In this document: positions 25,922 through 34,306 of the stretch, piece by piece
Numbering within the stretch: position 1 is the stretch's first letter
How the letters are laid out: every line of letters starts with the position of its first letter
The notes under the pieces: model-generated
The model's input: only the letters and a program-made list of their open reading frames with translations
What the model was told of the DNA's origin: nothing
Databases searched by the model: none
Position numbers and translations under genes: made by a program
Assembly: GCF_005298075.1 (NCBI RefSeq)
Contig: NZ_SZZH01000001.1
Coordinates: 62,001-126,000, forward strand
Length of the DNA stretch: 64,000 bases
Direction of reading: 5' to 3'
Origin: Nakamurella flava
GTDB lineage: Bacteria; Actinomycetota; Actinomycetes; Mycobacteriales; Nakamurellaceae

Positions 25922-26896
25922 TCAGCTCGCGTACGCCCGCAGCATCTCGGAACGGTCGCCCGCGCGCAACTTCGCCATCGAGTCACGCTCGATCTGCCGT
26001 ACCCGTTCGCGAGAGATGCCGAACACCCGTCCGATCTCGTCCAGCGTGCGGGGCCGGCCGTCGACGAGCCCGTAGCGCAGGCGCACCACGGTCTGCTCGC
26101 GCTCGTCCAGCGTGCGCAGCACCTTGTCGATGTCGCTGTGCATGAACCCGGCGACCACGGCAGCCTCGGCCGAGGTCGACTCGCTGTCCTCGATGAAGTC
26201 GCCCAGCGGGGCTTCCTCGTCGGTCCCGACCGGCATGTCCAGGCTGACCGGATCCCGGGCGTGATCCAGAAGATCGGCGATCTTCTCCTCGGCAATACCC
26301 GACTCCGCAGCCAGCTCGGCCATCGTCGCGTCGCGGCCCAACTGCTGGTGCAGTTCGCGCTTGAGCCGGGACAACTTGTTGACCTGCTCGACCAGATGGA
26401 CGGGCAGCCGGATGGTGCGTCCCTGGTCGGCCATGCCGCGGGAGATCGCCTGCCGGATCCACCACGTCGCGTACGTGGAGAACTTGAAACCCTTGGTGTA
26501 GTCGAACTTCTCGACCGCCCGGATGAGACCCAGGTTGCCTTCCTGGATGAGGTCCAGCAGCGGCATGCCGCGGCCGGTGTAGCGCTTGGCCAAAGACACG
26601 ACCAGACGCAGGTTCGCGACGAGCAGGTGGCTGCGGGCCCGATTGCCGTCGTTGACGATCATGCGCAGATCACGCCGTTGCGCCGGCGTCAGCGTCTCGT
26701 CGCCGGACATCTTATGGGCGGCGAACACGCCCGCTTCGATACGCTTGGCCAGTTCCACCTCCTGCTCGGCGGTCAGCAGGGCGGTCTTGCCGATACCGTT
26801 GAGGTAGACACGAACAAGGTCCGCGGAGGGGCCCTGAGCGTCCAGGTCCTCGGGCTCGCGGGTGAGGGTGCGGGATGAAGTCGCGGGGGAGGTCAT
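25922..26896 (-). CDS. sigB: Principal-like RNA polymerase sigma factor SigB
   Basis: This group 2 sigma factor has 324 residues. Region 1.2 starts near residue 24 ([30 protein letters not shown]). The region 2 block reads [36 protein letters not shown], nearly identical to the SigA copy in this window. Region 3 follows, and region 4.2 ends with [30 protein letters not shown]. It lacks the long acidic/Ala-rich N-terminus of SigA. In mycobacteria the equivalent SigB serves stress and stationary phase. GGGAGT lies 7 nt upstream of the ATG, and a SigE/SigH-type promoter is visible at 26963-26990. No anti-sigma gene is adjacent. Confidence 0.95.
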   Translation of the reverse strand: MTSPATSSRTLTREPEDLDAQGPSADLVRVYLNGIGKTALLTAEQEVELAKRIEAGVFAAHKMSGDETLTPAQRRDLRMIVNDGNRARSHLLVANLRLVVSLAKRYTGRGMPLLDLIQEGNLGLIRAVEKFDYTKGFKFSTYATWWIRQAISRGMADQGRTIRLPVHLVEQVNKLSRLKRELHQQLGRDATMAELAAESGIAEEKIADLLDHARDPVSLDMPVGTDEEAPLGDFIEDSESTSAEAAVVAGFMHSDIDKVLRTLDEREQTVVRLRYGLVDGRPRTLDEIGRVFGISRERVRQIERDSMAKLRAGDRSEMLRAYAS

Positions 26897-26962
26897 CGGT
26901 CGTACTCCCTTCGATCCGATGGGGTCGAACGTTGGGACTGCACTCGTCCCGTCACTGGTTCG

Positions 26963-26990
26963 AACGTCTGTCGACCCCGATTTAGTTCCC
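26963..26990 (-). promoter_or_regulatory. SigE/SigH-type ECF promoter of sigB
   Basis: Read on the minus strand, GGGAAC (26990-26985), an 18-bp spacer and CGTT (26966-26963) match the ECF-type promoter known for M. tuberculosis sigB (GGAAC...CGTT). A start near 26955 would give a leader of about 58 nt with the GGGAGT ribosome site. The short inverted repeat GGGGTCGA (26921-26928)/TCGACCCC (26971-26978) frames the region. Confidence 0.65.
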
Positions 26991-27020
26991 TGTGGGCACT
27001 GCGGTCACGCTGGTCCTGAC

Positions 27021-27068
27021 GGCGGGGTCAAGAATCGGATCAACCCCTCGACGAACCGATTCCCCGCC
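27021..27068 (-). terminator. Interrupted hairpin between dtd and sigB
   Basis: GAATCGG (27032-27038) pairs with CCGATTC (27056-27062), and after a 5-nt bulge GGCGGG (27021-27026) pairs with CCCGCC (27063-27068). It lies 160-200 nt past the dtd stop and before the sigB promoter, and may end the methyltransferase-dtd transcript. The rest of the 331-bp gap, apart from the sigB promoter, shows nothing else. Confidence 0.45.
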
Positions 27069-27227
27069 CCGGCCTCGCTCAGCGGTTCCGGCGGGCGATC
27101 GACCACGTGGCCATCACCCGTGTCGCGGTTCGCGTCCCGAGGGTGGACAAACCACACCGTGCCCGCGTGTGGACTGCGGGGGGCAGTCGATGGGAGAGAC
27201 GTGAGAATCGGCCGAATGGGACCGGCG

Positions 27228-27665
27228 TCACACTTCCACCAGAACGGTGAACGGACCGTCGTTCACGCTGGTCACGGCCATCATCGCGCCGAAGCGCCCG
27301 GTCTGCACGGTCGCCCCACGGCGGCGTAGCTCGTCGACCACGGCGTCCACCAGCGGCTCGGCGACCGGTCCCGGGGCCGCGTCCGTCCAGGACGGCCGAC
27401 GCCCCTTGCTCGTCCGCCCGTACAGGGTGAACTGGCTCACCACGAGGACGGGAGCGTCCATGGTCGCGGCCGACTGCTCGTCCCGCAGGATCCGCAACTC
27501 GTGCAGTTTCGCCGCCAGCGCCACGGCCGTCGCCGGCGTGTCCGTGTGCGTCACACCGACCAGGGCCAGCAGGCCCGGTTCGTCGATCCGGCCCACCACC
27601 TGCGAGCCCTCGTCCGACTCGACCGTCACCGAGGCCGACCGGACCCGGCTGACCACGGCGCGCAT
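27228..27665 (-). CDS. dtd: D-aminoacyl-tRNA deacylase
   Basis: This proofreading enzyme hydrolyses D-aminoacyl-tRNAs, and glycyl-tRNA(Ala), to recycle tRNA. The 145-residue length is standard. It has the N-terminal [16 protein letters not shown], the catalytic-site segment [20 protein letters not shown] with the S-Q-F-T-L motif, and the C-terminal cross-subunit segment [18 protein letters not shown], a variant of the Gly-cisPro region of Dtd that reads GAMM rather than GADM. The ATG shares one base with the stop of the upstream methyltransferase (TGATG), so the two are translationally coupled. The longer frame opening at 27809 would only add a shadow of the methyltransferase. Confidence 0.95.
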   Translation of the reverse strand: MRAVVSRVRSASVTVESDEGSQVVGRIDEPGLLALVGVTHTDTPATAVALAAKLHELRILRDEQSAATMDAPVLVVSQFTLYGRTSKGRRPSWTDAAPGPVAEPLVDAVVDELRRRGATVQTGRFGAMMAVTSVNDGPFTVLVEV

Positions 27666-29173
27666 CAGGCGGCCACCGGGTGCAGCAGCCCGCGGGTGAT
27701 GGCCACCCGTACCGACGGCAGGACCGCCGCGGCCAGTGCGTCCTCGTTCAGGCCGTGCACCGCGGCCAGCAGTTCGATCTGCAGGCTCAACGGGGCCAGC
27801 CCCGTGCACCCGCCCAGCAGCGCCTCACCCCACTCGTCGAGCTGCAGGGTGGCGCCGGGCCCGCTGTCCCGCGCCAGCATGCGCAGCACCGTCGTCCACC
27901 CCTCGTGCCCGGCGACCGCGCGGTGTTCCAGGATCGCGTCCGCGGCCAGCGACAGCGGGGTGGCCAGCAGGTCGCGGTCGCTGCGCTGCAGCACCCAGGA
28001 TCGGCGGGCCAGGAACGCGGCGACCTCCGGTCCGGTCAGCTCGTCACCGGCGGCGGTCAGTTCGTCGAGAGTCACGGCCGGATCGGCGGTGTCGGTCCGC
28101 CGCAGCGCGATCGACCCCATGCCGATGCCGGTGACGTTCTCGGCCGCGAACCAGTCCAGCCAGCGTTCGGCGGTGGCTGCGGCCTGCTCGCTACCGGCCT
28201 CGCCGCTGTCGGCCAGCCAGAGACCGACGTACTCGGCCGGGTCGGCCAGTTCGCGCTGGACCACCCAGGCCTCGCATCCGGAGCCGTACACCCACTCGCC
28301 CACCCGGGTCCGCCAGTCGGCGTCGTCACGGACGATCCAGTTGGCCAGGTACTGGGCGGTGCCTCCGGGGTTGAGTCGCTGCCGGGTCCCCGCGAGCAGC
28401 GCGGCGCAGACGCTGTCGCCGACCATCCCCGAATCGCGGTAGGTGAAGGCGGCCTCACCGGTGCCGATGACGAACGGCGGGTTGGAGACGATGAGGTCGA
28501 ACGTCTCGTCGGCGACCGGGTCGAACAACGACCCGTCGCGCAGGTCCCATTGCTGACCGTTCAACCGGGCAGTCGCCGCGGCCAGGGCGAGCGCGCGCCG
28601 GTTGACGTCCGTGGCCACGATGCTGCCGGCATGCGGGCCCAGGTGCAACGCCTGGATTCCGCAACCGGTCCCCAGGTCGAGGGCCCGCTCCACCGGTTCG
28701 CGGATCACCTGACGGGCCAGCGTGATCGACGCCTGACCGATGCCCAGGACGTGGTCGGTGCGGACCGGTCCGGGACGGGTGTCGGAGTCGAGGTCGGAGA
28801 CCACCAGATATTCAGCGGTGTCGTCCGCGTGCGGGCGCACATCCAGCCCGGCCCGGACGGTGTCGCGGTCGACCCGCTCCAGGACCTGCGCCTGCAGGGC
28901 CCGCTCCAGACCCGTCCGGGGCAGGGCCGCCGCCACGTCGGCGGCCGACTCGGTGCGGCCGAGCAGGAAAAGTCGCACCAGTACGCCGAGCGGGGTGCGC
29001 TCGCGGGTCGCGCGCAGCGCGGGTGGGAACTCGCCACGGGCCAGGGCCCGGTTCGCGCTGGGCCCGAGCAGGGTGGGCACGCCCTCCGCGTCGTACCCGG
29101 CCGAGCGCAGGTCGTCGCCGAGCCGGTCGACGGTCTCGAGATCGGTCAGGGGCAGAGCCGCGTTCGCCGTCAC
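27665..29173 (-). CDS. Class I SAM-dependent methyltransferase with N-terminal extension (HemK/PrmC-like core)
   Basis: This is a 502-residue protein. A helical N-terminal domain (about residues 1-140) precedes a Rossmann methyltransferase core. The core has [17 protein letters not shown] as SAM motif [15 protein letters not shown] as motif II and [13 protein letters not shown] as the catalytic NPPF motif, which is used by enzymes that methylate amide or exocyclic nitrogens such as glutamine or adenine. About 200 further residues of unknown role follow. The arrangement matches a conserved actinobacterial family whose substrate is not known to me. It starts with GTG at 29173 and runs directly into dtd. 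A role with translation factors or rRNA is plausible from the NPPF motif and dtd coupling, but unproven. Confidence 0.82.
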   Translation of the reverse strand: MTANAALPLTDLETVDRLGDDLRSAGYDAEGVPTLLGPSANRALARGEFPPALRATRERTPLGVLVRLFLLGRTESAADVAAALPRTGLERALQAQVLERVDRDTVRAGLDVRPHADDTAEYLVVSDLDSDTRPGPVRTDHVLGIGQASITLARQVIREPVERALDLGTGCGIQALHLGPHAGSIVATDVNRRALALAAATARLNGQQWDLRDGSLFDPVADETFDLIVSNPPFVIGTGEAAFTYRDSGMVGDSVCAALLAGTRQRLNPGGTAQYLANWIVRDDADWRTRVGEWVYGSGCEAWVVQRELADPAEYVGLWLADSGEAGSEQAAATAERWLDWFAAENVTGIGMGSIALRRTDTADPAVTLDELTAAGDELTGPEVAAFLARRSWVLQRSDRDLLATPLSLAADAILEHRAVAGHEGWTTVLRMLARDSGPGATLQLDEWGEALLGGCTGLAPLSLQIELLAAVHGLNEDALAAAVLPSVRVAITRGLLHPVAA

Positions 29174-29299
29174 CCGCGGGAGCCTACGGGTCGGCCGTAT
29201 CGAGAAGACGTTCGCGCGGCGCTACCCGGGACTTGGCGCGGCACAAGCGTCTTGTCGAATGGGGGAGCGTGGCGGATGCCCCGGGGCACAATCTCGGTC

Positions 29300-29893
29300 A
29301 TGACGTCACGCACCCTGCACCTCACCGGCAACCCGGAGGCGGACGAACTGCTGGCCGCCGACGGCAACGCGCTGCTGCTGGGGATGGTCCTGGACCAGCA
29401 GGTGCCGATGGAGAAGGCGTTCGCCGGGCCGGCGGTGCTGGCCGAGCGGATGGGCACCCCGGGCCGGATCGACGTTCCGGGCATCGCGTTCATGAACGCC
29501 GACGAGTTCGCCGAACTGTGCGCCCGCCGACCGGCCGTCCACCGCTTCCCCGGCGCCATGGCCAAACGCCTGCAGGGCGTCTGTCAGGCCCTGGTCGAGC
29601 GGTACGACGGCTCCGCGGTCGAGCTGTGGTCGACGGCGGACTCGGGGGAGGAGCTGCTGCGGCGGATCGGTGACCTACCCGGGTTCGGCGCGCAGAAGGC
29701 GGCGATCTTCGTGGCGCTGCTCGGCAAGCAGTACGACGTCACCCCGCCCGGATGGCGCGAGGCGGCGGGGAAGTACGGCGAGTCCGACAGCCGCCGGTCG
29801 GTGGCCGATGTCGTGGACGCCCGTTCACTGGACGAGGTCCGAGCCACCAAGAAGGCCGTCAAGGCCGCCGCGAAGGCGAGCGCCACCGACTGA
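29300..29893 (+). CDS. HhH-GPD-type base-excision DNA repair protein
   Basis: This 197-residue protein belongs to an actinobacterial subfamily of the HhH-GPD DNA glycosylase superfamily. It contains ALLLGMVLDQQVPMEKAFAGP, typical of the glycosylase core helices. The helix-hairpin-helix reads LRRIGDLPGFGAQKAAIFVALLG, where a catalytic Lys/Asp pair is expected just after. It lacks the four-Cys iron-sulfur cluster of Nth and MutY and is shorter than AlkA. Substrate specificity is unknown. ATG at 29300 is preceded by CACAAT (29287-29292), 7 nt upstream, again like a leaderless promoter. The last 20 residues are Lys/Ala-rich. The gene is divergent from the methyltransferase. Confidence 0.83.
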   Translation: MTSRTLHLTGNPEADELLAADGNALLLGMVLDQQVPMEKAFAGPAVLAERMGTPGRIDVPGIAFMNADEFAELCARRPAVHRFPGAMAKRLQGVCQALVERYDGSAVELWSTADSGEELLRRIGDLPGFGAQKAAIFVALLGKQYDVTPPGWREAAGKYGESDSRRSVADVVDARSLDEVRATKKAVKAAAKASATD

Positions 29894-30069
29894 CGGCCAC
29901 GGCCATCCGGGCTTCGCGCCCGGTCTGATCGTTGTTCGCATCGGGAAGAACACCATCGGCGGTACCACAGGTACGGCGTAGCGTGGACGACGGACCGATC
30001 CGGTGTCAGACGTGACGCACACGACGACGAGCGGCCGCACAAGCCCCGTCAGGACGGACATTTGCACTG

Positions 30070-30486
30070 ATGACTGCTCCCCAGACACCCGGCTCACCCA
30101 CCCCGAAGAGCCCGTTCTCCGCTCCGCCGCCGATCAGCCAGACCCGGCGGCAGATCCGCAAGGAACGGGAACGCACCGAACGCGCCACCGTCATCACGGC
30201 GGCCGAACCCGCCTACGACGAACAACTGCGGGCCCGGCAGAAGCGCTACTTCATCACCATGAGCATGCGTATCCCGCTGCTGCTGCTGTCCATCGGTCTG
30301 TGGGCGCTCGGGGTGCCCGTCTGGGTCGTGCTGATCGTCGCCGCCGCCTCCATCCCGTTGCCGTGGATGGCCGTGCTGATGGCGAACGACCGCGCCCCCC
30401 GCACCTCCCGACCGGCCCCGAAGCCGGTCGTCAACGATCAGCGGGCACTGCCTCCCGCCCGGCGGGAGATCGTCGACAGCGACTGA
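30070..30486 (+). CDS. DUF3099-family membrane protein
   Basis: This 138-residue protein has a Pro-rich basic N-terminus, followed by a conserved stretch (TVITAAEPAYDEQLRARQKRYF) and two adjacent membrane helices at about residues 68-85 and 88-106. A short tail follows. This is the layout of the actinobacterial DUF3099 family, whose function is unknown. In many relatives it lies near sigB and DUF3039 genes, as here. The start is the ATG at 30070; the 176 bp upstream contain no further gene. The stop is 13 bp from the convergent psuK stop. Confidence 0.82.
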   Translation: MTAPQTPGSPTPKSPFSAPPPISQTRRQIRKERERTERATVITAAEPAYDEQLRARQKRYFITMSMRIPLLLLSIGLWALGVPVWVVLIVAAASIPLPWMAVLMANDRAPRTSRPAPKPVVNDQRALPPARREIVDSD

Positions 30487-30499
30487 CGGTCCGTTCCCG

Positions 30500-31399
30500 T
30501 CACCCGGGCACGGGCCGCGCTCCGAGCCCGGTGACGGCCCGCACCGCGTCCTGCATCCCGCTGACCAGGGCGTCCGCCCTGGACGCGCCGGCGAGCCAGG
30601 CGGCCAGCAGGCCGGCGTTGAACGCATCGCCCGCCCCGGTGGCGTCCCGGACCGCGACCGGCCCGGGGTTGGCGCGGGCCACCGTGGCCTCCCGGTCGAT
30701 CCAGGCGGCTCCGTCGGCGCCGCGGGTGACGGCGATCGCGCCGCCCGGTCCCAGGGCCGCGAGGACCGCCGCCGGCCCGCCCAGTGCGGCCAGCTCCGAG
30801 GCGTTGGGCAGCACCAGGTCGACGTCGGCGATCCACTCGCGGAAGCGGCCCGCGCCCACCCCCTGCAGGTGTGGGACGGACTGCGGGTCGACCGACGTGC
30901 TCCACCCCCGTTCCCGCGCCGCCGCCAGGGCGCGCACCCCGGCGGCCCGTGACCCCTCGTCGAAGAGCACGTAGCCGGACAGATGCAGGTGGGCCGGGCC
31001 GGCCGCAAAGCCCTCCAGGTCGACGTCCCCCGGCGCGAGCGCACCGTTGGCACCCCGATCGGACAGCAGCGTGCGGTCGTCGCCCTCGACCAGCACGACC
31101 ACGCAGCACGTCGGGCGGACCGGATCGACGGCGAACCGGCAGTCCACGTCGATCGACTCCAGCTCCTCACGTACCGCGATCCCGGCCCGGTCGTCGCCGA
31201 CGCGGGCGATCAGCGTCACCGGCAGTCCGTGGCCGCGGAGCCAGGTCGCGGTGTTGCCAGCCGCGCCGCCCGCGGTGACCGCGATGGCGGCCCGGGTGTC
31301 CTGACCGGTCACGGGGGGCGCCGCGGGCACCGCCACCACGTCCAGACCGACGTCCCCGACGACGACCCGGGTCGCGCCGTGATCGGCGGGGTCGGTCAC
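30500..31399 (-). CDS. psuK: PfkB-family carbohydrate kinase, probably pseudouridine kinase
   Basis: This 299-residue ribokinase-like kinase has the N-terminal substrate loop VTAGGAAGNTATWLRGHG. The C-terminal PfkB signature VRDATGAGDAFNAGLLAAWL contains the catalytic Asp. The GTG start at 31399 overlaps the stop of psuG by 4 bp, and this coupling is what suggests the substrate: PsuK phosphorylates pseudouridine to pseudouridine 5-phosphate, which PsuG then splits. The frame is open far upstream to 32080, but that part only shadows psuG. Sequence alone would permit ribose, fructose or nucleoside kinases. Confidence 0.85.
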   Translation of the reverse strand: MTDPADHGATRVVVGDVGLDVVAVPAAPPVTGQDTRAAIAVTAGGAAGNTATWLRGHGLPVTLIARVGDDRAGIAVREELESIDVDCRFAVDPVRPTCCVVVLVEGDDRTLLSDRGANGALAPGDVDLEGFAAGPAHLHLSGYVLFDEGSRAAGVRALAAARERGWSTSVDPQSVPHLQGVGAGRFREWIADVDLVLPNASELAALGGPAAVLAALGPGGAIAVTRGADGAAWIDREATVARANPGPVAVRDATGAGDAFNAGLLAAWLAGASRADALVSGMQDAVRAVTGLGARPVPG

Positions 31400-32328
31400 C
31401 GGCCGGTGGCCAGCGCGACCGCCACCGCCGACGCCAGCTCGACGTTGGACGCGACCAGGTCGACGTTCACCCGCAGGCTCTCGCCGTGCGTCGCGGCGTG
31501 GAAGTACTCGAGCAGACGGGGGGTGACGTCCTTGCCGCTGACCCCCTCGGACTCCAGCAGAGCGAGGCCGTCGGCCAGCGTGCGGTCGTGCAGGGCGGGG
31601 TCGAGCTGCCGGTCGACCGGCAGCGGGTTGGCCAGCACGACGGCGGCGTCGTCGAGCGCGAGGGCCCGGCGGGCCCGCACGATGGCCGCGACCTGTGCGG
31701 GGTCGTCCGCGCGCCACGGCAGGGACAGGCCGGTGTCGGACAGGTAGAAGCCGGGGAGGCGGTCCGTGCGGTATCCCACCACCGGCACCGACAGGGTCTC
31801 CAGGTATTCCAGGGTCGCCGGGACGTCGAGGATCGACTTCACCCCGGCGCACACCACGACGATGGGCGTCCGGGCCAGCACGCCGAGATCGGCCGAGACG
31901 TCGAAGGTCTCGGCCGCCCCGCGGTGCACCCCGCCCAGCCCGCCGGTGGCGAAGACACCGACGCCGGCCTGGTGGGCCAGGGCCGCGGTCGAGGCGACGG
32001 TGGTCGCACCGTCCACCCCGGCGGCCAGCGCGGGTCCGACGTCCCGCACCGACAACTTGACCAGTGGCGGCGTCCCGCACACCCGGTCCAGCTGGGCGGG
32101 GGACAGGCCGATCCGTACCGCACCGTCCAACACCGCGACCGTCGCGGGCACCGCACCGGCGTCGCGAACCCGCTGCTCCAGTTCGTCGGCGACCCGCCGG
32201 TTGTCGCCCGGCGGCAGACCGTGGGCCAGCAGGGTCGACTCCAGGGCGACCACCGCCCGGCCGTCGGCCAGCGCGGCGGCCACCTCGTCGCCGATCCGCA
32301 GCAGATCGGTCGTCGGGTCGCCGGTCAT
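31396..32328 (-). CDS. psuG: Pseudouridine-5'-phosphate glycosidase
   Basis: This 310-residue enzyme reversibly cleaves the C-C glycosidic bond of pseudouridine 5-phosphate to uracil and ribose 5-phosphate. Family motifs are clear: ALESTLLAHGLPPGDN at the N-terminus, VKLSVRDVGPALA, TTVASTAALAHQAGVGVFATGGLGGVHRGA, and VVCAGVKSILDVPATLEYLETLSVPVVGY, which holds the catalytic Lys. The late block is GVSGKDVTPRLLEYFHAATHGESLRVN. The length is normal. It lies upstream of and overlapping the kinase gene, forming a two-gene salvage operon. No nucleoside transporter is adjacent, so the pseudouridine probably comes from the turnover of the cell's own RNA. Confidence 0.96.
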   Translation of the reverse strand: MTGDPTTDLLRIGDEVAAALADGRAVVALESTLLAHGLPPGDNRRVADELEQRVRDAGAVPATVAVLDGAVRIGLSPAQLDRVCGTPPLVKLSVRDVGPALAAGVDGATTVASTAALAHQAGVGVFATGGLGGVHRGAAETFDVSADLGVLARTPIVVVCAGVKSILDVPATLEYLETLSVPVVGYRTDRLPGFYLSDTGLSLPWRADDPAQVAAIVRARRALALDDAAVVLANPLPVDRQLDPALHDRTLADGLALLESEGVSGKDVTPRLLEYFHAATHGESLRVNVDLVASNVELASAVAVALATGR

Positions 32329-32415
32329 CGACGTCGTCCAGGTCCCCGGAGGGCGTCCGGCGGGCGGTGTCGGGCAGTCCTGGGAACGGAATGGTTCATG
32401 GCCGCACGGTAGCCG

Positions 32416-32631
32416 TCAGCCGAGGCCGCGGGTGATGGAGGCGAGCAGACCGAGCACGAGCAGGGTGCCGACCACGATGGCGACGACGCCGCCCGTCGTC
32501 CGGCCCCGTCCCCGGGCCCGAACGCCCCAGACGATGAGCAGGACAGCCAGGGCGGCGATGAGCAGGCGGCCGACGAGAAAGCCGGCGGTCTCGGCGGCCG
32601 GAGCCGCCGCGACGGCGAGGGCGGTGATCAT
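32416..32631 (-). CDS. Small membrane protein, function unknown
   Basis: This 71-residue protein has two hydrophobic helices, at about residues 18-38 and 47-66, separated by a basic turn (RARGRGRTTGG). No family is recognised. Codon bias is typical. It is 87 bp upstream of psuG on the same strand and divergent from the DUF3039 gene by about 44 bp, so the two start regions face each other. Confidence 0.6.
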   Translation of the reverse strand: MITALAVAAAPAAETAGFLVGRLLIAALAVLLIVWGVRARGRGRTTGGVVAIVVGTLLVLGLLASITRGLG

Positions 32632-32675
32632 GCCGGCCCACTCTGCCAGCCCCGGCCGATGGCATCATGGGCGCC

Positions 32676-32906
32676 ATGAGCCAGACCTCCACGGACGTCC
32701 TCGAGAAGCCGATCGACCGGGGCACTGACGACGCCCCGGAGATGTTCCACTACGTCCGCAAGAACAAGATCGCCGAGTCGGCGGTGATGGGCAATTACGT
32801 GGTCGCCCTGTGCGGCGAGACCTTTCCGGTCACCAAGTCCGCCAAGCCGGGATCCCCGGTGTGCCCGGACTGCAAGAAGATCTACGAAGCACTGAAGAAG
32901 GAATAG
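32676..32906 (+). CDS. DUF3039-family small zinc-ribbon-like protein
   Basis: This 76-residue protein is conserved across actinobacteria. The visible features are MFHYVRKNKIAESAVMGNYVVALCGE followed by PVTKSAKPGSPVCPDCKKIYE. The CPDC pair plus the earlier Cys and the HY position could bind one zinc. An in-frame ATG at 32667 would add three residues; ATG at 32676 (MSQTSTDVLEKP) is preferred by similarity of the N-terminus within the family. The M. tuberculosis counterpart lies close to sigB, which agrees with the context here. No function is established. Confidence 0.9.
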   Translation: MSQTSTDVLEKPIDRGTDDAPEMFHYVRKNKIAESAVMGNYVVALCGETFPVTKSAKPGSPVCPDCKKIYEALKKE

Positions 32907-32930
32907 GCGCGGGTCGGCCGGCCCGGCGGA

Positions 32931-34097
32931 TCAGTGCGCCTGGTCGGCTTCGTACTCGTGCCATTTGCGGGTCTCCCGCCGCGACACCCGCGGTGGGTAG
33001 TACTCCAGCGTCGCGTTGTTGAACTGGGCGCCGATGACGATCGCCATGGACATGAAGTAGTAGAAGAGCAGGAACGTGATCGGCGTGGCCAGCGCGCCGT
33101 ACGTCAGGCCGTGCGAGTAGACGTACGACAGGTACAGGCGCAGCCCGAAGCTGGCCACCAGGAACACCGCGGCCGCGACGAACGCCCCTGGGATGCCGCG
33201 GTGCCACGGGTGCTTGTGCTTGGGTGCCACCTTGTAGAGCAGCGTCAGCATGAAGATCAGCCCGAAGACGACGAACGGGTAGTAGGCCAGATTGACGACG
33301 GTCGCGACCCGGTCGTGCCAGGAGACCGGGAACAGCTCGGGCAGATAGTTCGGGCCGATGGCCAGCAACGGCAGCAGCACGATGCCGGCGGTGAGCGCGA
33401 TGAGGTAGAGACCCAGGGCGAAGAACCGTTCCACCACCGGGTGTCGCACCTCGTGCTGGCCGTAGGCGATGGTGATCGACTCGACGAACGCCGACATCGC
33501 CGAAGAACCGGCCCACAGGCTGATGACCAGACCGACCGACACGACATCGGCCTGCCCGTTGGACAGGATCGTCTGCACGGTGTTGCCGACCAGGTTGGTC
33601 GCGACCTCTTCGTTGAAGATCGTGTTGAGGAAGAGGTCGACCTGCTCCTTGACCGCGTCGATCGTGCCCGGCGGGAAGAACCACTGCACGACGTAACCGG
33701 TCATACCCAGCAGGGCCAGCAGTAGCGGCGCGGTCGACAGCGCGCACCAGAACGCGGCCTGCGAACTCATGCCGAACAGCGAGTCGCCCCACGCCTTGGA
33801 CAGCGTGCGCCCGACGATCTTGCGCCACCGGTGCTTGACCGGGCCTTGCGCGGTGGGGATCGGCCCGGTGCCGTTGCGGTGCCACGGAACCGTCAGCGCC
33901 GCCTCGTCGACCGGTGGTTCCGGCATCCCCGCGGCGGTCCCGCCGGCGGGCACGGGTGACGACACGGCGGCCGGGTCGGTGCGGGGGATCGCCACGGTCG
34001 GAGCGGCGTCGGCACCGGGGACCGGCGGAATGGTGGTGTTCCCGCCCGGTCCGGGATGCGCAGGACCGCCGGGGATGCCTGGGCGTGCGTGCGTCAC
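32931..34097 (-). CDS. YihY/BrkB-family integral membrane protein
   Basis: This 388-residue protein has a Pro/Gly/Thr-rich cytoplasmic N-terminus of about 90 residues and a six-helix membrane domain of the YihY (formerly 'ribonuclease BN') family. Typical segments are SSQAAFWCALSTAPLLLALLGM, LWAGSSAMSAFVESITIAYGQHE and TYGALATPITFLLFYYFMSMAIVIGAQFN. The molecular function of the family is unsettled. The frame is open to 34211, but GTG at 34097 (VTHARPGIPGG) with GGCGGG upstream avoids an Arg-rich prefix. The stop is 24 bp from the convergent DUF3039 stop. A YihY gene beside a DUF3039 gene is also the M. tuberculosis order. Confidence 0.88.
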   Translation of the reverse strand: MTHARPGIPGGPAHPGPGGNTTIPPVPGADAAPTVAIPRTDPAAVSSPVPAGGTAAGMPEPPVDEAALTVPWHRNGTGPIPTAQGPVKHRWRKIVGRTLSKAWGDSLFGMSSQAAFWCALSTAPLLLALLGMTGYVVQWFFPPGTIDAVKEQVDLFLNTIFNEEVATNLVGNTVQTILSNGQADVVSVGLVISLWAGSSAMSAFVESITIAYGQHEVRHPVVERFFALGLYLIALTAGIVLLPLLAIGPNYLPELFPVSWHDRVATVVNLAYYPFVVFGLIFMLTLLYKVAPKHKHPWHRGIPGAFVAAAVFLVASFGLRLYLSYVYSHGLTYGALATPITFLLFYYFMSMAIVIGAQFNNATLEYYPPRVSRRETRKWHEYEADQAH

Positions 34098-34306
34098 CCC
34101 GCCAGCATGCCCCGAGCGGTGGGTGCGCTGCACCCGCGACACCGTGATCGCCCCCACCGTTGTCCGACGGTGCCGCGTGACGTGATCCCGCCGACGTGTC
34201 CCGCGTCCCACCCGGTTCGGTCACCGCCGGCGGGTAGGGTCGACGGTCGGTCTGGACCCCGGGGGGTCCGCCCGCGTGGGCACGAGCGAAGTGGGGGACG
34301 GCGACG

